NCBI GenBank assembly: GCA_031291075.1
Contig: JARLJS010000093.1
Location: 1 to 64,000, forward strand
Direction of reading: 5' to 3'
DNA: 64,000 bases
From: Nevskia sp.
GTDB lineage: Bacteria; Pseudomonadota; Gammaproteobacteria; Nevskiales; Nevskiaceae
Shown here: positions 36,940-47,272 of the stretch, in pieces
Numbering within the stretch: the first letter of the stretch is position 1
Layout of the letters: every line of letters begins with the position of its first letter
Position numbers and translations under genes: made by a program
Notes under the pieces: model-generated
Database searches by the model: none
What the model was told of the DNA's origin: nothing
Seen by the model: only the letters and a program-made list of their open reading frames with translations

Positions 36940-38766
36940 CTAGAACATCTCGGACTTGTCGATTTCCACGCTCTTCGGTGGTTCGCGCGAGGGGATCCAG
37001 TCGCCGGTGATCATTTCGGCGTAGCTCACGCCGGGACCGACCATGGGGTAGACGCCGGCGTCCGGGTCGATGATGACCTCGAGGAAGGCGGGGCCGTCGA
37101 AGGCGACGAACTCGGCGATGGTGCGGGCCAGGTCCTCGTTGCGGTCCAGCCGTTTCGCCCAGGGGAAACCGTCGGCCTGCGCCGCCTTGACGAAGTCCTT
37201 CTTGTGCAGGCTCTTGTCGCTGGCGGAGAAGCGTCCCTTGAAGAACAGCTTCTGCCACTGCCGGACCATGCCGTCGCCGAAGTTGTTGAGCACCACCACC
37301 TTGATCGGCAGGCCATAGGTGGTCACCGTCTCCAGCTCGCCCAGGTTCATGCGGATGCTGGCGTCGCCGTCGATGTCGATCACCGTCTTGTCGCGCCGGG
37401 CGAACTGCGCGCCGATCGCCGCAGGCAGGCGGAAGCCCATGGTGCCCATGGAGCCCGAGGTCAGCCACAGGCGCGGCTCGCGGAAGTCGAAATACTGCGC
37501 CGCCCACATCTGGTGCTGGCCCACGCCGGTGCTGATCACGGCCTCGCCGCGGGTGTGCTTGTTCAGCTCCTCGATCACGGCATAGGGCTGGATCAGCTTC
37601 GACTTGCGGTCGTAGTTCATCGCGTAGGTCTTCTTCAGCTCCGCGATGTGGCGATGCCAGGGCGCATAGTCCGGCTTGAACTGCTGCGCCAGCAGGTAGC
37701 TGCGCAGCTTGTCCAGCGCCTGGCCGGTGTTGCCGATGTGGTGCCAGTGCACGCGTTTGACCTTGTTGATCTCGGCCGAGTCGACGTCCAGGTGGGCGAT
37801 GAAGCGCGCGCTGCGCGCGAACTTGGCCGGCACGCCGGCGACGCGGTCGTCGAAGCGGCTGCCCACCGCGATCAGGAAGTCGCAGTCGTCGGTGGCGTAG
37901 TTGGCATAGGCGGTGCCGTGCATGCCGAGCATGTGCAGCGACAGCGGCTCGGTGGTGTCGTAGCAGCCCAGCCCCATCAGGGTGGCCGTCACCGGGATCT
38001 GGAAGGCGTGGGCGAAGTCGCGCAGGGCACGCGAGGCCTCGGCGTGGATCACGCCGCCGCCGGCATAGATCAGCGGACGCTTGGCTTGGCGGAGGTTCTC
38101 CAGGAAGGCGGCGCAGGCGGCGTCGTCCAGCCGGCTCTCCTCCACCGCCCGCAGGCGCGCGCGGTAGCCCGGCACCGCCAGCAGGCCGTGGCCGTGGAAC
38201 ACGCCGCTCCAGTTCTGCACGTCCTTGGGCACGTCGACCACCACCGGGCCGGGGCGGCCGGTGCGGGCGATCTCGAAGGCGGTGCGCACCGTCGCCTCCA
38301 GGCGGGTCGGGTCGGTGACCAGCAGCATGTGCTTGGCGCAGGCGCCCATGATGCTGGACACTGGCGCTTCCTGGAACGCATCGGAGCCGATGGCGGCGGT
38401 GGGGACCTGGCCGCAGATCGCCACGATCGGGATCGAGTCCGCCATGCAGTCGCGCACCGGGGTGACCAGGTTGGTGGCGCCGGGGCCGGAGGTCACCAGG
38501 GCTACGCCGACCTTGCCGCTGGCGCGGGCATAGCCGGCGGCCATGAAGCCGGCGCCCTGCTCGTTGGCCGGCACGATCAGCGGCATACGGTCCTTGTGCT
38601 CGTGGTTGAAGCGGAACACGGCGTCGTAGGTCGGCAGGATGGCGCCGCCGCTGTAGCCGAAGATCACGTCCACGCCCTCATCGGCCAGCACCTGGACGAT
38701 GATCTCGGCCCCGGTCATGGTGGTGCCGGCGAGTGGGTGGGGGTGGGGCTTCTGCGTTGCGTTCAC
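36940..38766 (-). CDS. ilvB: Acetolactate synthase large subunit
   Basis: This ThDP enzyme joins two pyruvates, or pyruvate and 2-oxobutyrate, in the first common step of valine and isoleucine synthesis. The body starts MTGAEIIVQVLADEGVDVIF. The thiamine site is GDASIRMNLGELE followed by VVLNN; the activating Glu is in VPANEQGAG. GTG 38766 gives 608 residues with the N-terminal HPLAGTT stretch; ATG 38718 gives 592. It faces away from ilvH and ilvC, separated from them by a YidB-like gene, so large and small subunits are not in one operon. Confidence 0.93.
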   Translation of the reverse strand: MNATQKPHPHPLAGTTMTGAEIIVQVLADEGVDVIFGYSGGAILPTYDAVFRFNHEHKDRMPLIVPANEQGAGFMAAGYARASGKVGVALVTSGPGATNLVTPVRDCMADSIPIVAICGQVPTAAIGSDAFQEAPVSSIMGACAKHMLLVTDPTRLEATVRTAFEIARTGRPGPVVVDVPKDVQNWSGVFHGHGLLAVPGYRARLRAVEESRLDDAACAAFLENLRQAKRPLIYAGGGVIHAEASRALRDFAHAFQIPVTATLMGLGCYDTTEPLSLHMLGMHGTAYANYATDDCDFLIAVGSRFDDRVAGVPAKFARSARFIAHLDVDSAEINKVKRVHWHHIGNTGQALDKLRSYLLAQQFKPDYAPWHRHIAELKKTYAMNYDRKSKLIQPYAVIEELNKHTRGEAVISTGVGQHQMWAAQYFDFREPRLWLTSGSMGTMGFRLPAAIGAQFARRDKTVIDIDGDASIRMNLGELETVTTYGLPIKVVVLNNFGDGMVRQWQKLFFKGRFSASDKSLHKKDFVKAAQADGFPWAKRLDRNEDLARTIAEFVAFDGPAFLEVIIDPDAGVYPMVGPGVSYAEMITGDWIPSREPPKSVEIDKSEMF

Positions 38767-38903
38767 GGCGGTTCCGGAGTCTGGCGACCTGCGATTTAGG
38801 GGCGCTGTTATAGCACGAGTAGCCCTTCCGACGCAGTGACCGCGCACCATCCGTCACTTGATTGGGGTAAGCTCTGCGGTCCAATTCGACCAGGAGATTC
38901 CAC

Positions 38904-39338
38904 ATGGGCTTGCTCGACCAACTCGCCGGCAGCGTGCTGTCCGGGGCGCTCGGCGGTCTGCAGCAGCAACAAGGCCAGAGCCCGCTCCTGCAGGCGGCCC
39001 TGACGCTGATCCAGCAGAACGGCGGAATCCCCGGCATCATCAGCAAGTTCCAGCAGGCCGGCCTGGGTCAGCACATCGACTCCTGGGTCTCCAGCGGCGC
39101 CAACCTGCCGGTCTCCGCCGACCAGTTGCACCAGGTGCTGGGCAGCGGCGCCATCGCCGGCATCGCCAGCCAACTCGGCATGGACCACGCCCAGGCCGGG
39201 GCCGGCCTGGCGCAGCTGCTGCCCCAGCTGATCAGCCAGCTCACCCCCAACGGCTCGGTGCCGGCCAACCACGCCGACCTGATCTCTGAAGCGCTGTCTG
39301 CCCTCAACGGCGGCGGAGCGGCGGCCCCCGCGAGCTGA
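38904..39338 (+). CDS. YidB-family protein (DUF937)
   Basis: The 144-residue protein starts MGLLDQLAGSVLSGALGG, the usual start of YidB/DUF937 proteins, and contains the conserved GQHIDSWVSSGANLPVSADQ and a Gln/Leu-rich helical region. Its function is not established. A good ribosome site AGGAGA precedes the ATG. It sits between the divergent ilvB and the ilvHC genes. Confidence 0.88.
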   Translation: MGLLDQLAGSVLSGALGGLQQQQGQSPLLQAALTLIQQNGGIPGIISKFQQAGLGQHIDSWVSSGANLPVSADQLHQVLGSGAIAGIASQLGMDHAQAGAGLAQLLPQLISQLTPNGSVPANHADLISEALSALNGGGAAAPAS

Positions 39339-39367
39339 AGGCGGCGCCCGCGCCGGCCGGGGAGGGC

Positions 39368-39397
39368 TTGTCCCGGAGGCGCCCGGCGGTATATGTT
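39368..39397 (+). promoter_or_regulatory. Possible promoter for ilvHC
   Basis: TTGTCC at 39368 and an overlapping TATATG/TATGTT at 39390-39397 give spacers of 16 or 18 bases. The predicted start is only a few bases before the ilvH ATG at 39407, leaving no room for a ribosome site. Confidence 0.4.
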
Positions 39398-39406
39398 CTC
39401 GCTCTT

Positions 39407-40994
<1,588 letters not shown>

Positions 40995-41112
40995 AGACCG
41001 GAGCCGCAGGCTGGGTTGAGCGGAGGGAATCCCTGCGGTTGCGATGGGTCGCCGCCGCCGGGATTCTCTGTGCTTCATCCCGGCCTGCGGGCTGGCAACC
41101 GGATACCGCCTG

Positions 41113-41901
41113 ATGGAGCAGACCCCGCTCCCCCGGCGCAAGCGCAAGGGCATCTACCTGCTGCCCAACCTGTTCACCACGGGCACGTTGTTCGGCGCCT
41201 TCTACGCCATCGTCTCGGCGATGGCGGATCGCTTCGACCACGCCGCGCTGGGCATCCTGTTCGCCATGATCGCGGACTCGCTGGACGGACGCATCGCGCG
41301 CCTCACCAACACCTCCAGCGACTTCGGCAAGGAATACGATTCGCTGTGCGACATGGCGGCCTTCGGCATCGCCTCCAGCATCGTCATGTACGCCTTCAGC
41401 CTGCGCTTCATCGAGTACCGCTGGCTGGGCATCCGCCTCGGCGGCGTGTTCGCGTTCGCCTACGCCGCCTGCGCGGCGCTGCGCCTGGCGCGCTTCAACG
41501 TGCTCGCCGCGATCGCCGGCAGCAGCAAGGATTTTTTCGGTCTGCCCAGCCCGGCGGCGGCGGCGGTGGTGGTGTTCTTCGTGTGGAGCGCCTACGACCT
41601 CAACCTGACCGGCGACGAAGTGCTGATCCCGGCCAGCATCCTGACGCTGGGCTCGGCCGCCCTGATGGTCAGCAATATCCGCTACAACAGCTTCAAGAAG
41701 GTCAAGGTGACCCAGCGCATCCGCTTCCTGCCGTTCGTGGGCGTGCTGGGTACGCTGTGGCTGGTGACCCTGGTAGCCGGGCGCAAGCCACCGCAGATGC
41801 TGTTCCTGATCTTCTTCCTGTACGCGCTGTCGGGGCCGGTCACCACCGTGTGGCGGCGCCTGCGCGGCCGCAAGGCGGCGCCCCCCGCCGCCGCCCCCTG
41901 A
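41113..41901 (+). CDS. pssA: CDP-diacylglycerol--serine O-phosphatidyltransferase
   Basis: The start at 41113 gives 262 residues with a basic N-terminus. The CDP-alcohol phosphotransferase motif D-x2-D-G-x2-A-R-x8-G-x3-D-x3-D is complete in DSLDGRIARL followed by DFGKEYDSLCD. There are about seven membrane helices. It is the membrane-bound PssA type II form common outside enterics. It makes phosphatidylserine for phosphatidylethanolamine together with the psd gene in this window at 52546. Confidence 0.93.
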   Translation: MEQTPLPRRKRKGIYLLPNLFTTGTLFGAFYAIVSAMADRFDHAALGILFAMIADSLDGRIARLTNTSSDFGKEYDSLCDMAAFGIASSIVMYAFSLRFIEYRWLGIRLGGVFAFAYAACAALRLARFNVLAAIAGSSKDFFGLPSPAAAAVVVFFVWSAYDLNLTGDEVLIPASILTLGSAALMVSNIRYNSFKKVKVTQRIRFLPFVGVLGTLWLVTLVAGRKPPQMLFLIFFLYALSGPVTTVWRRLRGRKAAPPAAAP

Positions 41902-41931
41902 TTGGCAGCGGGTCGCGGCATCGGCTATAGT
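41902..41931 (+). promoter_or_regulatory. Promoter of the leuA leader and leuA
   Basis: TTGGCA (41902-41907), an 18-base spacer and TATAGT (41926-41931). The -35 box begins at the base after the pssA stop. The predicted transcript start (about 41938) lies only two or three bases before the leader-peptide ATG at 41941. Confidence 0.75.
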
Positions 41932-41940
41932 GCCAGCGTC

Positions 41941-42027
41941 ATGCGGACCAACAGCAGCCATTTCGGTTCTCTCAGCTCGGCCTTCTCCGGCCGCTCGCTG
42001 CTGCTCGCGCTTCGACTTCTGCCGTAA
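41941..42027 (+). CDS. leu operon leader peptide (28 aa)
   Basis: A short frame from ATG 41941 to TAA 42025-42027 encodes 28 residues ending in SLLLALRLLP. Six of the eight codons in the LLLALRLL segment are for leucine, just before a hairpin. This is the design of amino-acid attenuation leaders: scarcity of charged tRNA-Leu stalls the ribosome and changes downstream RNA folding. It lies directly upstream of leuA, and the whole leader region is about 230 bases. It was recognised by codon content and position, not by similarity. Confidence 0.75.
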   Translation: MRTNSSHFGSLSSAFSGRSLLLALRLLP

Positions 42028-42055
42028 GGCAGACAAGAACTCTTGCCCGCACGGG
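42018..42055 (+). promoter_or_regulatory. Mutually exclusive leader hairpins before leuA
   Basis: TCTGCC-GTAA-GGCAGA (42018-42033) forms a perfect stem with a GNRA-like loop containing the leader stop codon. The 3' arm can instead pair downstream through GGC...AAGA with TCTTGCC (42028-42047). A third stem, CCC-GCAC-GGG (42046-42055), competes with that one. No T-run follows, so any attenuation may be Rho-dependent or translational. Structures were drawn by eye. Confidence 0.45.
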
Positions 42056-42168
42056 GGTAGAAATACCGTGAAGAAGTAAACTCCCTGTGAATCCCAAGCC
42101 ATTCGCGTGACGACCTGTCATGCCGGCGCCGTCCATAGCGCCGATTGTTGAAACGAGCGAGAACCGAC

Positions 42169-43725
42169 ATGAGCAAGCAACCGCTGATCATTTTCGACAC
42201 CACTTTGCGCGACGGCGAGCAGTCGCCCGGCGCGGCCATGACGCAGGAAGAGAAGCTGCGCATCGCGCTGGCCCTGCAGCGGCTCAGGGTGGACGTGATC
42301 GAGGCCGGCTTCGCCGCCGCCAGCCCCGGCGACTTCGCCGCGGTGCAGACCATCGCCCGCGAGATCACCGAGTGCACGGTATGCTCGCTGGCGCGCGCCA
42401 ACGCCGGCGACATCCACAAGGCCGGCGAGGCGCTGCAGCCCGGCCGTCGCAAGCGCATCCACACCTTCATCGCCACCAGCCCGATCCACATGGAGAAGAA
42501 GCTGCGCATGTCGCCGGAGCAGGTGCTGGAGAGCGCGGTTGGCGCGGTCAAGCTGGCCCGCCAGTTCACCGACGACGTGGAGTTCTCGGCGGAGGACGCG
42601 GTGCGCTCCGAGATGGACTTCCTGTGCCGGGTGTTCGAGGCGGCGATCAAGGCCGGCGCGACCACCATCAACGTGCCGGATACCGTGGGCTATTCCGTCC
42701 CCGTGCAATGGGGCGAGCGCATGCGCCAGCTGATTGAGCGCGTGCCCAATTCCGACAAGGTGATCTGGTCCACCCACTGCCACAACGACCTGGGCATGGC
42801 GGTGGCCAATTCGCTGGCGGCGGTGCTGGCCGGCGCGCGCCAGGTGGAATGCACCATCAACGGCCTGGGCGAACGTGCCGGCAACGCCTCGCTGGAGGAG
42901 GTGGTGATGTCGGTCAAGACGCGCCATGACGTGTTCGAGGTGGAGACCCGGATTGACGCCACCCAGATCGTGCCCTGCTCGCGCCTGGTGTCCGGCATCA
43001 CCGGCTACCCGGTGCAGCCGAACAAGGCCATCGTCGGCGCCAATGCTTTCGCCCACGAGTCGGGCATCCACCAGGACGGGGTGCTCAAGCACCGCCAGAC
43101 TTACGAGATCATGCGCGCCGAGGACGTCGGCTGGGCGGCGAACAAGTTGACCCTGGGCAAGCTGTCGGGCCGCAACGCCTTCCGCGCGCGGCTGGAGGAG
43201 CTGGGCCACAAGTTCCGCTCCGAGACGGAACTGGCGGAGGCTTTCGCCCGCTTCAAGGACCTCGCCGACAAGAAGCATGAGATCTTCGATGAGGATCTGC
43301 AGATGCTGGTGACGCAGGCCGACGCCGCCCGCAGCGAGGAGCGCGTGCAACTGCTGCGGATGGAAGCCGTGTCGAAGACCGGTACGCGGCCGACGGCCAA
43401 GGTGGCGCTCAGCCTGGCCGGCGAAGAGCACGAGCTGCAGGCGCAGGGCGACGGTCCGGTCGATGCCGTGTTCGCCGCCATCGAGCGGCTGGTGGGCAGC
43501 GGCGCCAAACTGCTGCTCTACTCGGTGAACAACATCACCACCGGCACCGACGCCCAGGGCGAGGTCACCGTGCGCCTGGCCAAGGACGGGCGCGTGGTCA
43601 ACGGCCTGGGCGCGGATACCGACATCCTGGTCGCCTCGGCCAAGGCTTACATCAACGCGGTCAACCGGCTGGAAGTGCCGATCCAGCGGGCGCATCCCCA
43701 ACGATCGTTCGAGCCGACCCCATAA
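42169..43725 (+). CDS. leuA: 2-isopropylmalate synthase
   Basis: LeuA condenses acetyl-CoA with 2-oxoisovalerate, the committed step to leucine. The 518-residue protein has the catalytic [16 protein letters not shown] start, metal ligands in STHCHNDLG, the conserved [15 protein letters not shown], and a C-terminal regulatory domain (about 390-518) for leucine feedback. Start chosen at 42169 (MSKQPL); an upstream ATG adds eight residues. It is under a leucine leader and ends at a hairpin terminator, so it is monocistronic and separate from leuCDB. Confidence 0.95.
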   Translation: MSKQPLIIFDTTLRDGEQSPGAAMTQEEKLRIALALQRLRVDVIEAGFAAASPGDFAAVQTIAREITECTVCSLARANAGDIHKAGEALQPGRRKRIHTFIATSPIHMEKKLRMSPEQVLESAVGAVKLARQFTDDVEFSAEDAVRSEMDFLCRVFEAAIKAGATTINVPDTVGYSVPVQWGERMRQLIERVPNSDKVIWSTHCHNDLGMAVANSLAAVLAGARQVECTINGLGERAGNASLEEVVMSVKTRHDVFEVETRIDATQIVPCSRLVSGITGYPVQPNKAIVGANAFAHESGIHQDGVLKHRQTYEIMRAEDVGWAANKLTLGKLSGRNAFRARLEELGHKFRSETELAEAFARFKDLADKKHEIFDEDLQMLVTQADAARSEERVQLLRMEAVSKTGTRPTAKVALSLAGEEHELQAQGDGPVDAVFAAIERLVGSGAKLLLYSVNNITTGTDAQGEVTVRLAKDGRVVNGLGADTDILVASAKAYINAVNRLEVPIQRAHPQRSFEPTP

Positions 43726-43755
43726 AGGGTGTGGCGGGAGTGTGACTCCTATCGA

Positions 43756-43790
43756 AGACCGGGCCATCCGTGGCCCGGTCTGTTGAAACA
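43756..43790 (+). terminator. Hairpin terminator after leuA
   Basis: AGACCGGGCCA (43756-43766), loop TCCG and TGGCCCGGTCT (43771-43781) form a perfect 11-base stem 30 bases after the leuA stop. The following sequence TGTTG is only weakly T-rich. Confidence 0.75.
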
Positions 43791-43845
43791 GGCGAGCGCT
43801 ACCGCTGGCCGATGCCGTCCGGAGCCCTCTGCCTGACCGCGCGGA

Positions 43846-44613
43846 TCAGTTCTGGCCGTTGTAGTGGAGGGTTTCGCCGCCGTTGTTGTCCATCAACAGC
43901 AGGGTGACGGGTGAGCCGCCGTACTGGCTGGCCTGCGAGCTGGTGGCATCCAGCATGCCGATCTGCACGACGTTGGTGTTGACCGGTGGCAGGACCACGC
44001 CGGCCTGGGTCTTGCCGCTGTCGTAGACGGTACTGACTCCGTTGGTGACGATGATTTCGTAGGTGCCGGCGGCAAACGCGGCCGCCGTCGACGCCGAGGC
44101 AGCCCCGGCTTGGGCGGCCGGCTGCACGCCGGTAATGCTGGAGCCCGGTTTGACCAGGTAGACATTCAGCGATGCGGTGGTGGCCTGCGTGGTGTCGTTC
44201 ACGAACTGAAGCGTGAAGTTGCCGGACGTCGGCTGACCGAGGTTCTCCTCCGCGGCGAACCCCTTGGCGGTGCCGCCGGAGATCGTGCCGTAGGTGAAGA
44301 CCGTGGTCAGGTTGTTGTGATCGATGCTGACGCTGTTGACGGTGAAGAACGGTGTGCTGCTGCCTCCGGCAAACAGTTGTACGTTGTAGCCGCCCTCGGG
44401 CGGGTTGACGGTCGAGCCGGCGGTATCGAAATTGGCTGTGCCGGTGGACGGAAAGCCGCTGCTGGCGCTGGCGGTGATGCCATTTGAATCGCTGACGCCG
44501 TTGACGAGACGGAAAGCCCCCGCGAATGGCGGGGTGCTGTTGTTGCTGTTGCTGCAGGCGGACAGGGCCAGCGCCGACACGCAGGCAAGGCTCGGGATGG
44601 TATAGCGATTCAT
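43846..44613 (-). CDS. DUF4397-like lipoprotein
   Basis: The 255-residue product has a lipoprotein signal (LSAC, Cys20). It contains two repeated beta-rich units typical of DUF4397: FRLVNGVSDSNG... with VQLFAGGSSTPFFTV, and LNVYLVKPG... with GTYEIIVTNGVSTVYDSGK. Such proteins are surface or periplasmic beta-sandwich repeats of unknown function. It is rich in Ser, Thr and Gly. It stands alone, divergent from the uracil-DNA glycosylase gene. Confidence 0.75.
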   Translation of the reverse strand: MNRYTIPSLACVSALALSACSNSNNSTPPFAGAFRLVNGVSDSNGITASASSGFPSTGTANFDTAGSTVNPPEGGYNVQLFAGGSSTPFFTVNSVSIDHNNLTTVFTYGTISGGTAKGFAAEENLGQPTSGNFTLQFVNDTTQATTASLNVYLVKPGSSITGVQPAAQAGAASASTAAAFAAGTYEIIVTNGVSTVYDSGKTQAGVVLPPVNTNVVQIGMLDATSSQASQYGGSPVTLLLMDNNGGETLHYNGQN

Positions 44614-44731
44614 GTCAGTCTCCGTGAAGCCGTTATTTGCCGCTGCCTTATCCGTGCAGCGGCTTGAGGGGGCGCGTGCGGGGCACGCTTCTTCGTATCC
44701 GGCGCGGCGTGGGATCGGCTAGAGTGTCCGC

Positions 44732-45514
44732 ATGGACTCCGCACGACGCAAAAACTACCTGGACGCTCTGGGCCTGGAGCTCTGGCAGCCGCGCTCGGGT
44801 AAGCCGGCCAAGCCGGCTGCCCCGGTCGCCGCACCACAGCCGGTGCGGTACGAGACCGCCACTGCCGCTGCGCCGGTACAGCTTGAGAGCACGCCGGCCT
44901 TGCAGAAGTTCCCGGAGTCCGCCGCGGCGGGTTTCGAGGCGCCGGCCGACTGGCAGGGTCTCAAGCCGGCCGTGGCCGGCTGCACCCGCTGCAAGCTGTG
45001 CAGCACCCGCACCAACACGGTATTCGGAGTGGGCTACGAGTCGGCCCCGCTGATGGTGATCGGCGAGGGACCTGGCGCCGACGAGGACGCCCAGGGCGAG
45101 CCCTTCGTCGGCCGCGCCGGCAAGCTGCTCGACGAGATGCTGCGGGCGATCGGACGCTCCCGGCGCGAAGCGACGCCGGACAAGGCGGTGTACATCGCCA
45201 ACGTGGTGAAATGCCGTCCGCCCGGCAACCGCGATCCGGAAGCGGACGAGGTGCAAGCCTGCCGTCCTTATCTCGACCGCCAGATCGCGCTGGTGCAGCC
45301 CCGTTTGATCGTGGCGCTGGGGCGCATCGCGGCACAGCGCCTGCTCAGCACCGACGCGCCGCTGTCCAAGCTGCGCGGGCCGCTGTACGAGTACGGGCCC
45401 GCGCACACACCGGTGCTGATCACTTACCACCCGGCCTACCTGCTGCGCAGTCCGGGGGAGAAGGCCAAGAGCTGGGCCGACCTGAAGCGGGTCCACCAGC
45501 TGCTGGCCGGCTGA
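44732..45514 (+). CDS. Uracil-DNA glycosylase, family 4 (iron-sulfur)
   Basis: The 260-residue enzyme removes uracil from DNA. Family 4 features are the Fe-S cysteines: Cys84/Cys87/Cys90 in CTRCKLC, Cys161 in VKCRPPGNR and Cys177 in QACRPY. The active-site motif is GEGPGADEDAQGEPFVGRAG and the C-terminal motif TYHPAYLLR. An Ala/Pro-rich N-terminal extension (about 20-70) is typical of proteobacterial members. rimI follows 25 bases downstream, a common pairing. Confidence 0.92.
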   Translation: MDSARRKNYLDALGLELWQPRSGKPAKPAAPVAAPQPVRYETATAAAPVQLESTPALQKFPESAAAGFEAPADWQGLKPAVAGCTRCKLCSTRTNTVFGVGYESAPLMVIGEGPGADEDAQGEPFVGRAGKLLDEMLRAIGRSRREATPDKAVYIANVVKCRPPGNRDPEADEVQACRPYLDRQIALVQPRLIVALGRIAAQRLLSTDAPLSKLRGPLYEYGPAHTPVLITYHPAYLLRSPGEKAKSWADLKRVHQLLAG

Positions 45515-45539
45515 GCGCCCGGCAAGGGGGTACACCGGC

Positions 45540-46007
45540 ATGAGCGCGCAACCCAGCCCGGGCCTGCAGATCCTGCCGATGCACGTCAGCCACCTGCCGC
45601 GGGTGGTGGAGATCGAGCGCAAGGCCTACTCGTTCCCCTGGTCCGAGGGCATCTTCATGGACTGCCTGCGCGCCGGTTACAGCGGCTGGGCGCTATGCAC
45701 CGACGGCGGCGACATCATCGGCTACTCGCTGATGAGCATGGCGGTGGACGAGGCACACGTGCTCAACCTGTGCATCGAGCCGTTCAGCCGGCGCCGTGGT
45801 CTCGGGCGCATGCTGCTGCAGCACATGATCAAGCTGGCGCGTGCCGCCAACGCCACCATCGTGCTGCTGGAAGTCCGCCGCTCCAACAAGACGGCGATCC
45901 AACTGTACGAATCGCAGGGCTTCAAGCGGCTGGGCCTGCGCAAGGGTTACTACCCGGCGCACGACGGCCGCGAGGACGCCCTGGTGCTGGGTTTCGACAT
46001 CGTCTGA
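45540..46007 (+). CDS. rimI: Ribosomal protein S18 alanine N-acetyltransferase
   Basis: RimI acetylates the N-terminal alanine of ribosomal protein S18. The 155-residue product has the family start (MHVSHLPRVVEIERKAYSFPWSEG), acetyl-CoA loop SRRRGLGRMLLQHMI, and the conserved LEVRRSNKTAIQLYESQGFK with RKGYYPA near the end. Position after the glycosylase and 17 bases before the MFS gene suggests a four-gene operon to kynA. Confidence 0.92.
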   Translation: MSAQPSPGLQILPMHVSHLPRVVEIERKAYSFPWSEGIFMDCLRAGYSGWALCTDGGDIIGYSLMSMAVDEAHVLNLCIEPFSRRRGLGRMLLQHMIKLARAANATIVLLEVRRSNKTAIQLYESQGFKRLGLRKGYYPAHDGREDALVLGFDIV

Positions 46008-46024
46008 GAAATGCAGGCTAGCTC

Positions 46025-47248
46025 ATGACGACGGCCCGTCGCCGCAGCCAGCTGGCCTGGGCCCTCAACGCCTGGGGCAACCACGCCTTCTCGACCACGG
46101 TGCTGGTGGGGTTCTTTCCGGTCTTCTTCGACAAGTACTGGGCGCGCGAGCTGCCCGGTGCCCGCTCGACCTTCTGGCTCGGCTGCACCAATTCGGCGGC
46201 GGCCTTCGTGGTCATGCTGGTCGCACCCTGGCTCGGCGCGATGGCGGATCGCCGCGGCCGAAAGAAGCGCTACCTCGGCTGGTTCACTGCGGTCGGCGTG
46301 GCGGCCAGCGCGGCGCTGGGCCTGATCGGTGCCGGCCAATGGCCGCTGGCGTTGCTGGTCTTCGCGCTGGGCCAGGTCGGCTTCTTCGTCAGCTATTCCT
46401 TCAATGACGCCTTGCTGGTGCAGGTGGCGGAGCCGGCGGAGTCGGACCTGGTGTCCGCCTTCGGCTTCGCCCTGGGTTACCTGGGCGGCGGCATACTGTT
46501 CCTGGTCAATGTCTTGATGGTGCTGCACCCGGCCTGGTTCGGCCTGGCGGACGCCACCGCCGCCACGCGGGTTTCGTTTGTGAGCGTGGCCTTGTGGTGG
46601 GGCCTGTTCTGCCTGCCCCTGTTCCGCCACGTGCCGGAAGCGCCACCGGTCGCGGAAGCCACCGGCTGGCGTGAGCTGCTGGAGACCTTGCGCAAGGTGC
46701 TGCGCGAGCGCCAGGTGCTGCGCTTCCTGCTGGCCTACTGGCTGTACATCGACGCCATCGGCACGGTGCAGCAGATGGCCCTCGATTTCGGCGCGAAACT
46801 GGGTTTTTCGACCACGGTGCTGATCACCGCCATGCTGATGGTGCAGTTCATCAGTTTCCCGGCGGCCTGGGCGTTCGGCCCGCTGGCGGCCTGGATCGGC
46901 ACGCGGCGCGCGATCTACCTCGGCCTGGGGGTGTTCTGCGGCGTCACCGTGTGGGCTTATTTCATGCGCACCGAGGCCCAGTTCTACCGGATGGCGGCAG
47001 CGGTGGCGCTGGTGCAGGGCGGCGTGCAGGCGCTGTCTCGTTCCTATTTCCTGCGCCTGATCCCGGCCGAGCGCTCGGGCGAATACTTCGGTTTCTACAA
47101 CATGCTGGGCAAGTTCGCCGCGGTGCTCGGGCCACTGGTAGTGGGGGTGACGGCGCTGCTGACCGGTAACCCGCACCTTTCAATCCTGGTGCTGGCACTG
47201 TTCTTCCTGGGCGGCGCCTGGTTGCTATCACGGGTGCAGGATGGCTGA
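46025..47248 (+). CDS. Major facilitator transporter, UMF1-like
   Basis: The 407-residue protein has about 12 hydrophobic helices. The N-terminus (LAWALNAWGNHAFSTTVLVGFFPVFFDKYW) and the GAMADRRGRKKRYL loop match the UMF1 (Atg22-like) branch of MFS transporters. The substrate is unknown; vacuolar Atg22 relatives export amino acids. Its place between rimI and the tryptophan-degrading enzyme gene might hint at amino acid transport, which is speculation. Confidence 0.85.
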   Translation: MTTARRRSQLAWALNAWGNHAFSTTVLVGFFPVFFDKYWARELPGARSTFWLGCTNSAAAFVVMLVAPWLGAMADRRGRKKRYLGWFTAVGVAASAALGLIGAGQWPLALLVFALGQVGFFVSYSFNDALLVQVAEPAESDLVSAFGFALGYLGGGILFLVNVLMVLHPAWFGLADATAATRVSFVSVALWWGLFCLPLFRHVPEAPPVAEATGWRELLETLRKVLRERQVLRFLLAYWLYIDAIGTVQQMALDFGAKLGFSTTVLITAMLMVQFISFPAAWAFGPLAAWIGTRRAIYLGLGVFCGVTVWAYFMRTEAQFYRMAAAVALVQGGVQALSRSYFLRLIPAERSGEYFGFYNMLGKFAAVLGPLVVGVTALLTGNPHLSILVLALFFLGGAWLLSRVQDG

Positions 47249-47272
47249 AGCGTTTACTTGGGAGACACGGCC

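Noticed and set aside
41003-41038. CCGCAGG/CCTGCGG inverted repeat after ilvC as a terminator
   Set aside because: The loop is over 20 bases and there is no T-run, so support is too weak.
42051-42070. Small GGTA-GAAA-TACC hairpin in the leuA leader as a riboswitch part
   Set aside because: A four-base stem is expected by chance and no known riboswitch core surrounds it.
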